A stretch of 41,598 bases of DNA from Chara braunii (Eukaryota > Streptophyta > Charophyceae > Charales > Characeae). The number at the start of each line of letters is the position of its first letter. Positions within the stretch are counted from its first letter, which is position 1. Made by a program: the position numbers and the translations under genes. Below are positions 31,611 to 40,997 of this stretch, in pieces. Location: contig BFEA01000470.1 in NCBI GenBank assembly GCA_003427395.1, forward strand, positions 163,409 through 205,006, read 5' to 3'. The notes under the pieces were generated by a model. The model saw only the letters and a program-made list of their open reading frames with translations, had not been told where the DNA came from and did not search any database.

Positions 31611-32365
31611 TAAGGGGGATCCCGAGAACTCTCTGGGCATCCATAGAGCCCGTAGAGGATACCGGGGAGGTTGTCAGTGTCACTCTGCCTAGGGCCAGAT
31701 TGACTGAGCCAACTAGGACTCTCCTGCGAGAAGAAGGGGAGATCCGGCACGGTAAGGCTTTCATACGATTTGCGGTGAGTCGCGAGGGGAGGGTCGTAGT
31801 TGGAGAAGCCCGAATATTCCTTTCGAAGGAAGACCTTGTTGAGATAGCGTGTAGCTTACGGATTGGGCAAGACCCTCTCTGGGACGTTCGAGCCGTGAGA
31901 GGCCGGCTAGGAGAGTTAGTAGAGGAGTTGAGGCCTCACGAAGGGTGCGACGAGGCATATCTAGTGACCTAGGGGGGTTGGGAAGAAATATCGCGGTTCC
32001 TCTCCAGTGAGCCGGTGGAGGTCCCCCGTTTCATTTTTGAGCGGGTTCACCCCTCCGAGGTTGTTAAGAGAGCGGTAGAAAGAAGGGTTTCCATCCTAAG
32101 TCAGTTCAGGTTCACGGGATCGGACCTCCATACCTTGTTAACTTGGTGTTTTCGGGATCCCTATAGAGACGATTGGTCGACTGTAGAGGACCTGGGTTAC
32201 GCCTTTGAAGGGTGGGGTCGACACGCAAGAGAGTCTAAGGTATCGTGGAGATACTTAGGTAAGATCTGCGAGGGAGAGTTAGCGAGGTTGGACTCCTCAG
32301 ATTTGATTCGGATAGCAATTTCATGCCACCGACGGAAGTTAAGGGATGAGCGAGCCGGACCTTGA
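31607..32365 (+). pseudogene. Pre-gag ORF F, paralogue of J, one internal stop
   Basis: ATG 31607 overlaps the stop of E. The frame reaches TGA 32363-32365 with one TAG at 31970-31972; both halves are in the same frame. Visible: VVSVTLPRAR, KAFIRFAVSREG, GEARIFLSKEDLVEIA, LRIGQDPLWD, HEGC, then FERVHPSEVV, LHTLLTWCFRDPYRDDW, SWRYLGKICEGEL, DLIRIAISCHRRKLRDE. These match ORF J in order, and less closely the C/D/E group (strand, IFL/IFF, GQ). About 250 residues. Its last 20 bases overlap ORF G. Confidence 0.65.
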
Positions 32366-32534
32366 GGGGCTTGTGGGGTTGGATAGGGTAAGGGAAGAGG
32401 TTCACTGGATCCTCGCTCTGTGCTGGGAGGAAGAAAGGAGGGCTAGGCCTGGGTCCTTAGCTAGGATCAAGCTACTTGAGACGGCGACAATCGCTATCCT
32501 CGACGAGGTCACGGTAGATCTTCTCGCGCGGTGA
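32346..32534 (+). CDS. Pre-gag ORF G, small helical protein (62 aa)
   Basis: ATG 32346 begins inside the end of ORF F (20-base overlap) and the frame ends at TGA 32532-32534. The product is predicted helical and charged: LDRVREEVHWILALCWEEE, then ARIKLLETATIAILDEVT. It resembles, weakly, the end of the H/I unit (YEEALRQTLRED, SLVEAAARLAG). It is unbroken, but its small size makes chance retention possible. Unknown function. Confidence 0.5.
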   Translation: MSEPDLEGLVGLDRVREEVHWILALCWEEERRARPGSLARIKLLETATIAILDEVTVDLLAR

Positions 32535-32538
32535 GGGG

Positions 32539-33014
32539 ATGAGAGCCTCGTTCATCTCCAATAGGATTCGTTGGGCATTGGATACCTACGAGGACGGTAG
32601 CGAGGTTAGGGTCGAGGGGAGTGCGGAACTTAACCCGGAATTGGGAGAGGACCGAGTGGTCCGCGGCGAGACGGAATTTCTAGCGGAGGTCCAATGGCTG
32701 GCCTTGTGGAAAATAAGGAGTTGGACCATGCTAGCTACCTTTTCAGTCCCATTAGAGACGCGGGGGGCGTAAGGTTCTCGAGGGCTTGGAGGGAGCCTTT
32801 GTTGGAAGTAGAAAGCAGATTCGAGGAGGACTCTAGGTATCTAGGAACACCGCTGACGTCTAGGACACACCTTGTGGAGACCCGATTTTGGGATAGAACG
32901 GGAGAGTACGAAGAGGCTTTGCGCCAAACTCTGCGAGAGGACGGAGAGACCGGTCGAGCTAGGTGCGAGAAGTCGTTGGTCGAGGCCGCCGCAAGGTTGG
33001 CAGGCGTGAGGTGA
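32539..33014 (+). pseudogene. Pre-gag ORF H, probably one gene with a frameshift
   Basis: ATG 32539, four bases after the stop of G, opens 77 codons (MRASFISNRIRW, DGSEVRVEG, GETEFLAEVQWLALWK) ending at TAA 32770-32772. An overlapping frame, open from 32694 to TGA 33012-33014, carries a plausible continuation (FSRAWREPLLEVESRFEEDS, VETRFWDRTGEYEEALRQT). I read this as one ORF of about 158 codons with a frameshift near 32760, but two overlapping ORFs cannot be excluded. No family recognised. Confidence 0.45.
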
Positions 33015-33021
33015 GGCTCCT

Positions 33022-33906
33022 ATGATTAGATGTGACAGGGGAGACCCTTATGGTACCTTGGACAGGGGTTGGAAAACGGGGGAGTGGTATGGAGTAACCC
33101 TCCCTAGGGTTAGAGGGGAAGGAGTGGTATCTACCGAGTTCTTCGAAATCTACGGGCAAGAGACAGTGGTCAGGTTCTCAGTGGCGTCCGAGGGAGGCAG
33201 TTGCACTAGGAGGGAGGAGATTTTTTTGTCCCCAAACGACCGGCTAGTCTTTGCGACTAAGTTGGCTGAGGGAAAGGACCCCCTGGGCATCGCCCGCAAG
33301 ACACTGAACCGAGTGAGGAGGTTAAGAGGCAGCGAGGGATGCATGGCCGACAAAGTGGAGTACCGAGGGAGATCAGAAGTTCCGAGGGCCGCTCACGGGA
33401 GAACATGAGAAATCCTGACCTGGGCCTGCCGGCTACTCTATACTGACGACGCGACCGTAAGGAAGGTCCGACTTAGGGGGCAAGTGATAGAGAAATTTCG
33501 TTTAGGGGAAGAAGGAGGGCACGAGTTATTCACCCAGTGCTGGGAGTCGAGAGAGGACACGGACTTCGAGTGGTGGGCGCGCGTTGGAGAATTCATCAAG
33601 CCCCTGTTCCCCGGACAAGTTGGTGAGGTGGACAGGGATTTGATTAGGAGGTGTGCGCAAGAAGGGATTAGGGCCATCTCGGACCTGGAGATCGCAAATC
33701 TTGCATTGGCCGCTAGCGAGGAGAAGAAACTGAGGGATTCTTGGTGGACCGTGACCAGCGAGGAGTCCGAGAGAGAGGGGGTTGACGAGGATTCTAGTGA
33801 AGAGAAGGGGGGATCGGAGGAAGAAAAGGACTCGGAAGATAACGCCGACAATAGTGAGGGGGATGAGCCGGGAAATAACGCAGACGATAGTGAGGGAAGC
33901 GACTAG
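33022..33906 (+). pseudogene. Pre-gag ORF J, paralogue of F with acidic tail, one stop
   Basis: ATG 33022 to TAG 33904-33906 in one frame, interrupted only by TGA 33406-33408. The first half matches F (MIR start, YGVTLPRVRG, VVRFSVASEG, REEIFLSPND, EGKDPLG). The second half matches F as well (REILTWA after the stop, FEWWARVGEFIK, SDLEIANLALAASEEKKLRD). The C-terminal 45 residues are Glu/Asp/Ser-rich and are absent from F. The TGA sits where CGA would give an Arg that fits the frame. About 294 codons. It is the last ORF before gag, 19 bases upstream of ATG 33926. Confidence 0.65.
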
Positions 33907-33925
33907 AAATTGCCAATAAGGGTGC

Positions 33926-36388
33926 ATGGAGAGTGAAGTAGAGGCAGGTCTCTCTAGTCCGCCGGAAACCGCCGAGAGAAGGGGGGTGGTAAAGAGTCCC
34001 GAGTTGGGAGTTAGGCTAAGTGGGGTGGTGGAAGGAATGACTGAGGGAACGAAGATGCTAGGAGGGGCCGAAAGGGGTCCGGAAACAGCTTTGGGGGAAA
34101 GACAGGCCTCGGAGGGGTAAAGGGCTAGCACAGAGGTGCGAGTGAACAAGGATGTGGGGCCGCGGGTGCCGGTGAACGAAGGGGTCACCGAAGCCGCATG
34201 AGGCGTTCCGGTGGAATCCCGGTGGGCGGACGTAATGGATGCGGAAGCAAGGATAGAGGAAGCGCGGGAGTTTCCTAGAGATAGACAGGGGTATCGACCA
34301 CTTAGGAGGGAGGAAGAGGAGTGTCAGGACAGGAGGGACTTAAGAGAAGGGAGGTCAGTAGAAGTCGGCGGCAGGCCGCGGAGATGGGTCGAAAGGATCC
34401 CGGAGGCCGTCGCCGGTGAGAGGCAGGCTTTAGTAGGGCAAAGAGCTGACGCGGAAATGCGAATGCCTGCGAGAGAAGGGGCGATCGAGGGCTCGAGGGG
34501 CCTTCCTATAGAGTCTCGGTGGGCGGATTTACCGGACGCGAGAATGGGAGAGGCTCTAGAATTTCCAAGAGATAGGGTGGGGTACCGGCCACCCAGGAGA
34601 GAAGAGGAAGGGGGACCGAGTAGAAGGGACCTTAGAGACGAGAGGCCGGCGGAGGCTGGAAGTAGGCCACGGAGGTGGGTCAAAAGAGAATCGGATGCTG
34701 CATGGGCTTCCAGCGAGATAACGGGCAGGAGTCAAGGGGTGGAGGCCTGGAAAAGCTTTAGGGGGCAAGACCACACTCGGTGGAAGACGGATTGGCCGAA
34801 TGAGCAAGGCCGCTACGGGGAAGACCTCTCGAGACCGTCAAGACCCCGGGCTCGGATGGAGGAGCCAGATCCCTCGTGGTACAAGTCGTACGGCCCGACA
34901 ATCGATGGGCCAATGGAGGGTCCCTATTTTCGGCGGTACGACGACCGACGAGTCCCCTACTACAACGTCAACCTGGGTCTGGAGACACTTTTCTTCGACG
35001 GACGAGATGTGACTGGGTTCGTGGAGAAATGGGAAAGTTATGCTTACCGTAAAAGATTCTCCGAGAGAGAGTGGATCGACTATTTCATCCAGCACTCGGA
35101 CCCCGAGTTAGACCCCGCAATTCGGGCTATCTACCCCGCGGATGGTCGGTGGAGGACCTTCAGGACGAGTCTATTGCGGACTTTCGCCTGTGATGATCTG
35201 ATCCCTACCGTGGAGGGTTTGCGACGAATTACAAGGGGGGAACGGAAGAGTTTGGTGGCCTTCACCCGTAGGTTCAAGCGCATGTCCCAAGCCCTAGTGG
35301 ATAGGGGGATGTTGTCTGAAGTGGATAGGTGCGTGATGTTCATGTTGCACCTGCCTGAGGAAAAAAGGAAAGAGGTCCTTGAAAAGGCCCCGAGGGATTC
35401 TGCCAATTTTGAAAAAGTCACCGAGGTGGTTTTCACAGGGGGAGGAGTTGATGTGAGGGAGTACATGAAAGAGACCTTGGATATGGCACTCTGCAACATG
35501 CGAGGCACGCGGAACGATGGTCCAAGGAGGAGCGATAGACCGCCCCCGGGTCCACCTGGTCCCCGGTGGGGAGAACGGCCAACCGGATGGAGGAACGAAT
35601 CGAGTGGCCAAGGAGGTTGGAGGAACAACCAGGAGATAGGGAGGAATCGTGGTTCCGATTGGGGGAGTTCCCATTGGAAGGATGCTAAGGATGGAAGGTG
35701 GGGAGACGCCCCTCAAGCAAGGGCTTCTGGGCCGCGACCGGAGGTCAGGGCGCCACCACCACCGGCACCACCGCCATCAGCTCCGCCTGCGCTTATAGTG
35801 AAGGCCACACAAGGGGGTCCGCGCCCCAACAACCCACAAGCTCGAAGCGGGTGTGTCTACTGCAATGAAGAAAATCACATCAAGAGGGACTGCCCTTATC
35901 TCACGGAGGCCTTAAGATTGGGGGTGGTCAAACTGAATAAGAACAAGTGGGTTGTGTGGGGAGATAGCGGAGAGGCGGTCTCCTTTTACCCATCAATGAA
36001 GGTGAACGTAGACAAAAGGATGGCCCTCCAGGAGGCTAGGCTAGTGAAGAAACCGAAAGTCGGGAGCTCCTCCAACACAGCCCATATCCAAATGACGGAG
36101 TCACCTGGGGGGTTGTCCAGTAGGGAATCCCAGGTGTCGAGCATCAAGTTCATAGAAACCCAGCCCGAGAAAGAGAGGCCTTGCCTAAGGGTGAGAACGC
36201 AGGTTGGGACCGGGACGTCCGAGAGCCAAGGGAGCGTGACGGAGGGTACGGAAGTAAGGAGCGGCGACAATGACCAACCAATGGCCGATGCAAAAGCAGT
36301 GGAGGAAAAGAAGGAAGAGTCCACCTCACCCAAATCGCCTAAAAAGAGGAGGCCCCAAAAAATTCGAAATGAAGTGCACTCTGGATGA
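33926..36388 (+). pseudogene. gag: Gag polyprotein of the LTR element, two N-terminal stops
   Basis: Gag forms the particle and binds the genomic RNA. An ATG at 33926 starts a frame that is stopped by TAA 34118 and TGA 34199, then open for 725 codons to TGA 36386-36388. The N-terminal part contains two copies of a roughly 99-residue repeat (ESRWAD at 34214 and 34511; FPRDR, GYRP, RRDLR, RPRRWV) plus a degenerate earlier copy around 34060-34210. A capsid-like region follows (LETLFFDGRDVTGFVEKWE, WRTFRTSLLRTF, LVAFTRRFKRM, about 34970-35440), then a Gly/Arg/Pro-rich linker and a CCHC zinc knuckle (CVYCNEENHIKRDC, 35852-35893). The intact part could still start at GTG 34211 or ATG 34232. Confidence 0.85.
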
Positions 36389-37265
36389 GATAGACACGGT
36401 GGCCCCCCTTAGGAGAACCCTGATGCAGCCTATGCAGTGCACACTTTTGGAATACCTGGCCGCTAGCAAAAGCGTCAGAGAAGAACTCCTAAACATCACG
36501 AGGAAGGTGAGGGTCCCGCTCGCAGGAGGACCCACTGTGCCGGTGGAAGGTTCAACCAAGGAAGAAGTACAGGCCTCCCGCATTACCATGGAGGAACTAC
36601 CTGCCGACTTCTTCTCATGTGAGGAGGCCAAGAAGTTCTATGTGTTGGCCAGCGGCCAGCTCCAGACTGTGGTAAGTGGGAAAACGATGAGCGTTCTAGT
36701 AGACAATGGGTCCGAATCTACGGTGTGCAGGGACTTCATCGCACGAGAGCTGGGCCTGGAGATAGATCGAGGGGTATCAATGTCGATGGTAGTGGCCGAT
36801 AACAAGCTGCAACCGGCAGAAGGGGTGTGTCATAGTCCCGTGATTGAGGTCGCTGGTGTAGAGGCCACAGTTCTGATCTTTTCGGTAAAAGAATGCTCCT
36901 CCGAGCTGATCCTCGGAAGGACCTGGCTGAGCGCAGTACACGCTACCACGGTTGATTTACCGGATGGAAGTTATACCCTCTCGATCCAAAATCCTGATGG
37001 AATCCGAGTGGTCCTAAAGACCGTAGACGCGCAAGATGAACGTAACCGGACCAGCATTGCTAGACGCAAGGGGAGCCAGTCGAGGGTGTGCCGAGTCCGT
37101 CTGGAGGAGGTGCCCTTGGCGGATAGGGGACCCAAGGGGGATCAATTAGAGGTCGAGCACGTAGGGTATAGGACTGTGATTAACGGTATGGGGTACAAGA
37201 AGGAGGACGAGGAGGAGGAGTTCGGTGGATGCGTGAGTATGCCTTTTTTGGAGGTATCCCCCTAG
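36369..37265 (+). CDS. pro: Aspartic protease ORF of the LTR element
   Basis: The frame is +1 relative to gag. The ATG at 36369 lies 20 bases before the end of the gag stop, so it could be reached by reinitiation or by +1 frameshifting; an open upstream extension begins at 36270. Residues around the active site read VLVDNGSESTVC (Asp codon 36702), that is D-N-G-S in place of the usual D-[ST]-G, followed by the second family motif ELILGRTWL (about 36906). It ends at TAG 37263-37265, overlapping the next ORF by 37 bases. The C-terminal part is acidic (EDEEEE). Unbroken, about 298 codons. Confidence 0.75.
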   Translation: MKCTLDEIDTVAPLRRTLMQPMQCTLLEYLAASKSVREELLNITRKVRVPLAGGPTVPVEGSTKEEVQASRITMEELPADFFSCEEAKKFYVLASGQLQTVVSGKTMSVLVDNGSESTVCRDFIARELGLEIDRGVSMSMVVADNKLQPAEGVCHSPVIEVAGVEATVLIFSVKECSSELILGRTWLSAVHATTVDLPDGSYTLSIQNPDGIRVVLKTVDAQDERNRTSIARRKGSQSRVCRVRLEEVPLADRGPKGDQLEVEHVGYRTVINGMGYKKEDEEEEFGGCVSMPFLEVSP

Positions 37266-40200
37266 TCGGCGGAGTTAAGAAGCACAAAATCGTGGCGGAA
37301 AAAGTAAAACCTGCCGCGGTCAACAGGGATAGAACGGGGGAAGCTACAATATCGGAGGAGGAGATCGCTGATATCATTAGGAAAAGGAAAGAGACTGAAG
37401 GGCAAAGGATAACGGCCGATAGGTTGGCCAAGATGGATATAGGAGATGGGAATCTCACGGAGAAAGAGAAAGAGTTCATAGCCATGACCTTAAGGGGCTG
37501 CGATAAGGCCATTGCCTTTGATGACTCGGAGAGAGGGAGAATCGGCCCAAGGTATGCTAAGCCGGCCCGGATCCACACGATCCCTCACGTGCCATGGAAA
37601 GATAGGCCCCAGTGGAAGTATGCTCAAAAGGAGAAGGAGGAGATAGTGACTTTTATCAAGGAGAAGATTCGGACGTTCCTTGCGGAGCCTTGTGAGAGTG
37701 CTTACTCCAATAAGTGGTTCTTTTTGAGAAAGGGTGGTAGCAACAAACTAAGGTGGATCCAAAACCTCCAAAGAACCAACGCGGTCACTGTAAGGGACGT
37801 GGGGTCTATACCGGAGGCGGACCTACTTGCGGAAGGATCGGCAGGTCGCTCGATATATTCGATTTGCGATCGCTTCTCGGGGTACGACGAGATCCCCTTA
37901 GACTATCGCGACAGGCACATGACCGTCATGCATACGTCACTAGGGCTGGTCCAAATGATGGTAGTACCGATGGGTTGGACGAATGGCGCGGCGGTGTTCT
38001 AAAAGGCCATGATTGCGGTCCTCAAGGAGTTCATACCTGAAAAGGTGGAGGTCTTCCTTGACGATTTCCCTATAAAAGGCCCGATTGATAGGGACGAGAC
38101 TGAGGTCTTTCCCGGGGTAAGAAAGTTCATCGTGGACCATATGAGGGACGTGAGGGATATCCTTGTGAAGCTGGACGATGCTAACCTCATGGTGAGCGGG
38201 ACCTAAAGCCGTTGGGGGGTATTATCTATTAAGATACTAGGGTTCATCTGCGACAAAGACGGGCGGAGGCTCGATCCCGAGAAATTGGTAAAGTTGATGA
38301 CCTGGCCGTCACCGCTCGAATCCATAACAGAGGTCCGTCAGTTTCTAGGGGTTGTGGGCTACTGGAGAATCTTCATAAAAGCCTATGGTGAGAAGGCAGA
38401 GCCCCTTCGAAGACTCCTTAGGAAATCGGAAGGATGGGTTTGGGGGGAAGAACAGGCCGCGACCATGGAAACCTTAAAGGGGGAGTTCCGCGAAGGCGGA
38501 GAGGTCCTAGGAGTTCCTTTCTTCAAAGACGAGGAGCATCGCCCCTTTATAGTTTCCACGGACGCGGGCCTTCAGTGGGTGGGAGGCCTCCTGTCTCAAA
38601 AGGACGGAGAGGGGAAAGAGAGACCGTTGCGATTCGAGAGTCGGACCTTGAACCCCGCTGAGAGGAATTATAGCCAATTCAAAAAGGAGGTGCTAGGGGT
38701 GCTACATTGCCTGAAGGTTTTTCGCCATTATCTTTACAGGCGACGATTTCTCCTAAGAGTGGACCCAACTGCAGTAGCAGCGGTTCTTCAAGAGGATTTC
38801 TCACTGACTGATCCGACCATCGCCCGATGGATGATACATATTAGGCTTTACGACTATAAGGTCAAGAGGATATCGGGGACCAAGAACCAGGTCGCGAACG
38901 GGTTATCCCGGCTTCCCATTCGTGAGGAGGACCCACCTAGGCTCAAGAAGGAAGCGGTGACAATGGTCGAAGGGGAGGTGATGAAAGTCGCCACTAATAG
39001 AGCACGAGTGGCGGAGATTAGTCGGGGAGAGGAAGAGGCCCCAAGGACTTTTCTCGCTAATCTCTACGACGGGAAATACCGGGACATAGGACTGTACTTA
39101 GCCGGTAGGGAAACGGGGACCGAGAGAATCCGGCAAGAGGCACTGGGGTATTGCCTGCGAGGAGGCCATCTCTTCAAGAGACCCACTAAGTTTGCGATAC
39201 CCATGAGGGTGTTGTGCGATCCGGACGAAAGGAGGGCAGTCATCGAAGAACTACACGACTGGCTCGTCGGAGGACATAGGGGAGTAAAGGGTACTTTCGA
39301 CAAAGTCCGTAGGCTTTATTGGTGGGACGGGCAATACACGGAAGTAGAAAAGTATTGTTCAATGTGTGAGGCTTGCCAGAAGAGGGCGACAGTTCGATAC
39401 AAAGAGCTCTTGGTCCCGTCGCTTCCCACGATTCCAAGTGAGAAGGTCCACGTGGATTTGGTAACCATGCCAAAAGGGGTCGGCAGACTTCGGTATATAA
39501 TCAATATCCGTGATGACCTCACCGGATTCGTAGAAGCAAAGGCCATTAAGAAAAAGACGGCGGAGGAGGTAAGCGATTTTCTCCTAGAGTATATCGCACG
39601 GTATGGATGTGTCGGGAGGATAATCATGGATAGGGGCGCATAGTTCTTGAGCCAAAAAGTCAAGGTATTATTGGAAAAAGCAGGGATCGGGGCGGCCTAT
39701 ACCACCGCCTATCACCCCCAAAGCAACGCGCCGGTAGAGCGGGGTCACCAGACGCTTGTGGACGCTCTAGCAAAATGGTGCAAAGGGCGCGCGGAATAAT
39801 GGCCGAGGTATTTGCGGTACGCAGTTTAGGTCGATAACATCACGGTCAAATCCAGTACAGGATATCCTCCTTACACTCTTTGGTTCGGCAGTCATTGTCC
39901 CCTACCCATCGAATTCCACATTGACACTGGACAAGTGTCTCATGGAAAACCAACATGTCGACGGGTGAACGGTTGGAGGCACGGATACAACAAATAGCCG
40001 AGAACTTGGATACCAGGGTGACCACGGCTAGTGAGAATGTCGAGAGAGAGAGAGTGAAAAGTAAGGGTAAGTGGGACGAAAATCTGCGGGTCAGAAAGGC
40101 GCCGATAGGGGTTAACGGCCTAGTACTGATGTACGATTCGTCGCTAGAAAAGACCTGGAGTCGAAAATTGGCGAACCGATGGATGGGGCCGTATAAGGTC

Positions 40201-40548
40201 CTAAAGAGATTCGATTGGGGGGCTTACGTGCTCACGAAACTAGATGGGAGTACGCTACGGGATCCTATCGCAGGGGCTCGCCTCAAAATCTTCCGACCGA
40301 GAGGGACCCTTGGGGAGGGGCCGGAGCGGAAAGGAAAGGAGGCAATGGACACAGTGGTGACCGCGACCCATAAAAAAGGGGAGACCTCCAAACAAAGAGC
40401 CTCTTCTCAACCCCCAAAGAGAGTGTATAAGGTTCGGAAAACTGCCCTACCAAAGACCCCTAGGAGGAAGAAACGACCCAGGGAGGATGACGGGGACGCT
40501 GACCGATTGAGGAAACGCCGGGTTGAACGAGAGGAGGAATGCGTCTAG
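37229..40548 (+). pseudogene. pol: RT-RNase H-integrase of the LTR element, five stops and a frameshift
   Basis: ATG 37229 opens the pol frame. RT: NKWFFLRK, LRWIQNLQ, ICDRFSGYDEIPLD, VVPMGWTN, then F-L-D-D at 38054-38065. RNase H: VSTDAG (about 38555), AERNYSQFKKEVLGVL. Integrase: an HHCC zinc region (ELHDWLVGGHRG, CSMCEAC, about 39246-39375) and a D-D-35-E core with Asp codons 39455 and 39629 and Glu codon 39737. Stops occur at 38000, 38204, 39641, 39797 and 39827. A frameshift near 39925 leads to the C-terminal frame with the GPY-type module (RWMGPYKVLKRFDWGAYVL) and a basic tail ending at 40548. The order RT-RH-IN is that of Ty3/gypsy elements. Confidence 0.9.
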
Positions 40549-40997
40549 AAAGGCCCTGAGACTCCAACGTGAGAGAGAGGAGAGAAAACGGAAGAGAGAG
40601 GAAGAGGAGACGGTTGAACGAGAGGAGGAATGTGAAAAGAGGAAGAGGAGACGGAAACGGGCGTAAAAAGGGGAATGGGAATAGTGTACCATAGTTAAGG
40701 GGAGGTGATGTGTCAAGGAGAAAGTTGTACCATAATGTACTATAGTTAGAGGAACGGGTGTCGTAAGGAGCAATGAGTCTTAAATCCCGAGAGGGTATTG
40801 TACAATAAACAGTCGTCATAAGGTAGGAATGAGCCGTGAGAGGCATCAGGCCGGAACAGTGGCGTTAAGTCTAGGAATATGGGATGAAACAGGAAAAACA
40901 TTTTTGTAGGTAAACATTAGGCGAGGGGGCAGCAGTTAAAAAAAAGGAGGCACGAGAGAGGCTCGCCAGGACGGCAAGAAATGGGGTGTGGGCTGGT
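40549..40997 (+). other. 3' untranslated region before the 3' LTR, with a 91-bp tandem duplication
   Basis: GTTGAACGAGAGGAGGAATG occurs at 40522 and again at about 40613, a 91-bp duplication overlapping the end of the pol frame. An alternative open frame continues with a Lys/Arg/Glu-rich tail to TAA 40664-40666, which may be the original pol end. Beyond it I see no gene. The last bases before the LTR (40976-40992) are purine-rich and may be the polypurine tract, but they include T and C. Confidence 0.5.

Noticed and set aside
29111-31972. Reassignment of TAG to a sense codon, because several TAG stops interrupt the pre-gag ORFs
   Set aside because: TGA and TAA interruptions also occur, TAG is used as a terminator at apparent true ends, and transitions from CAG or TGG explain them more simply.
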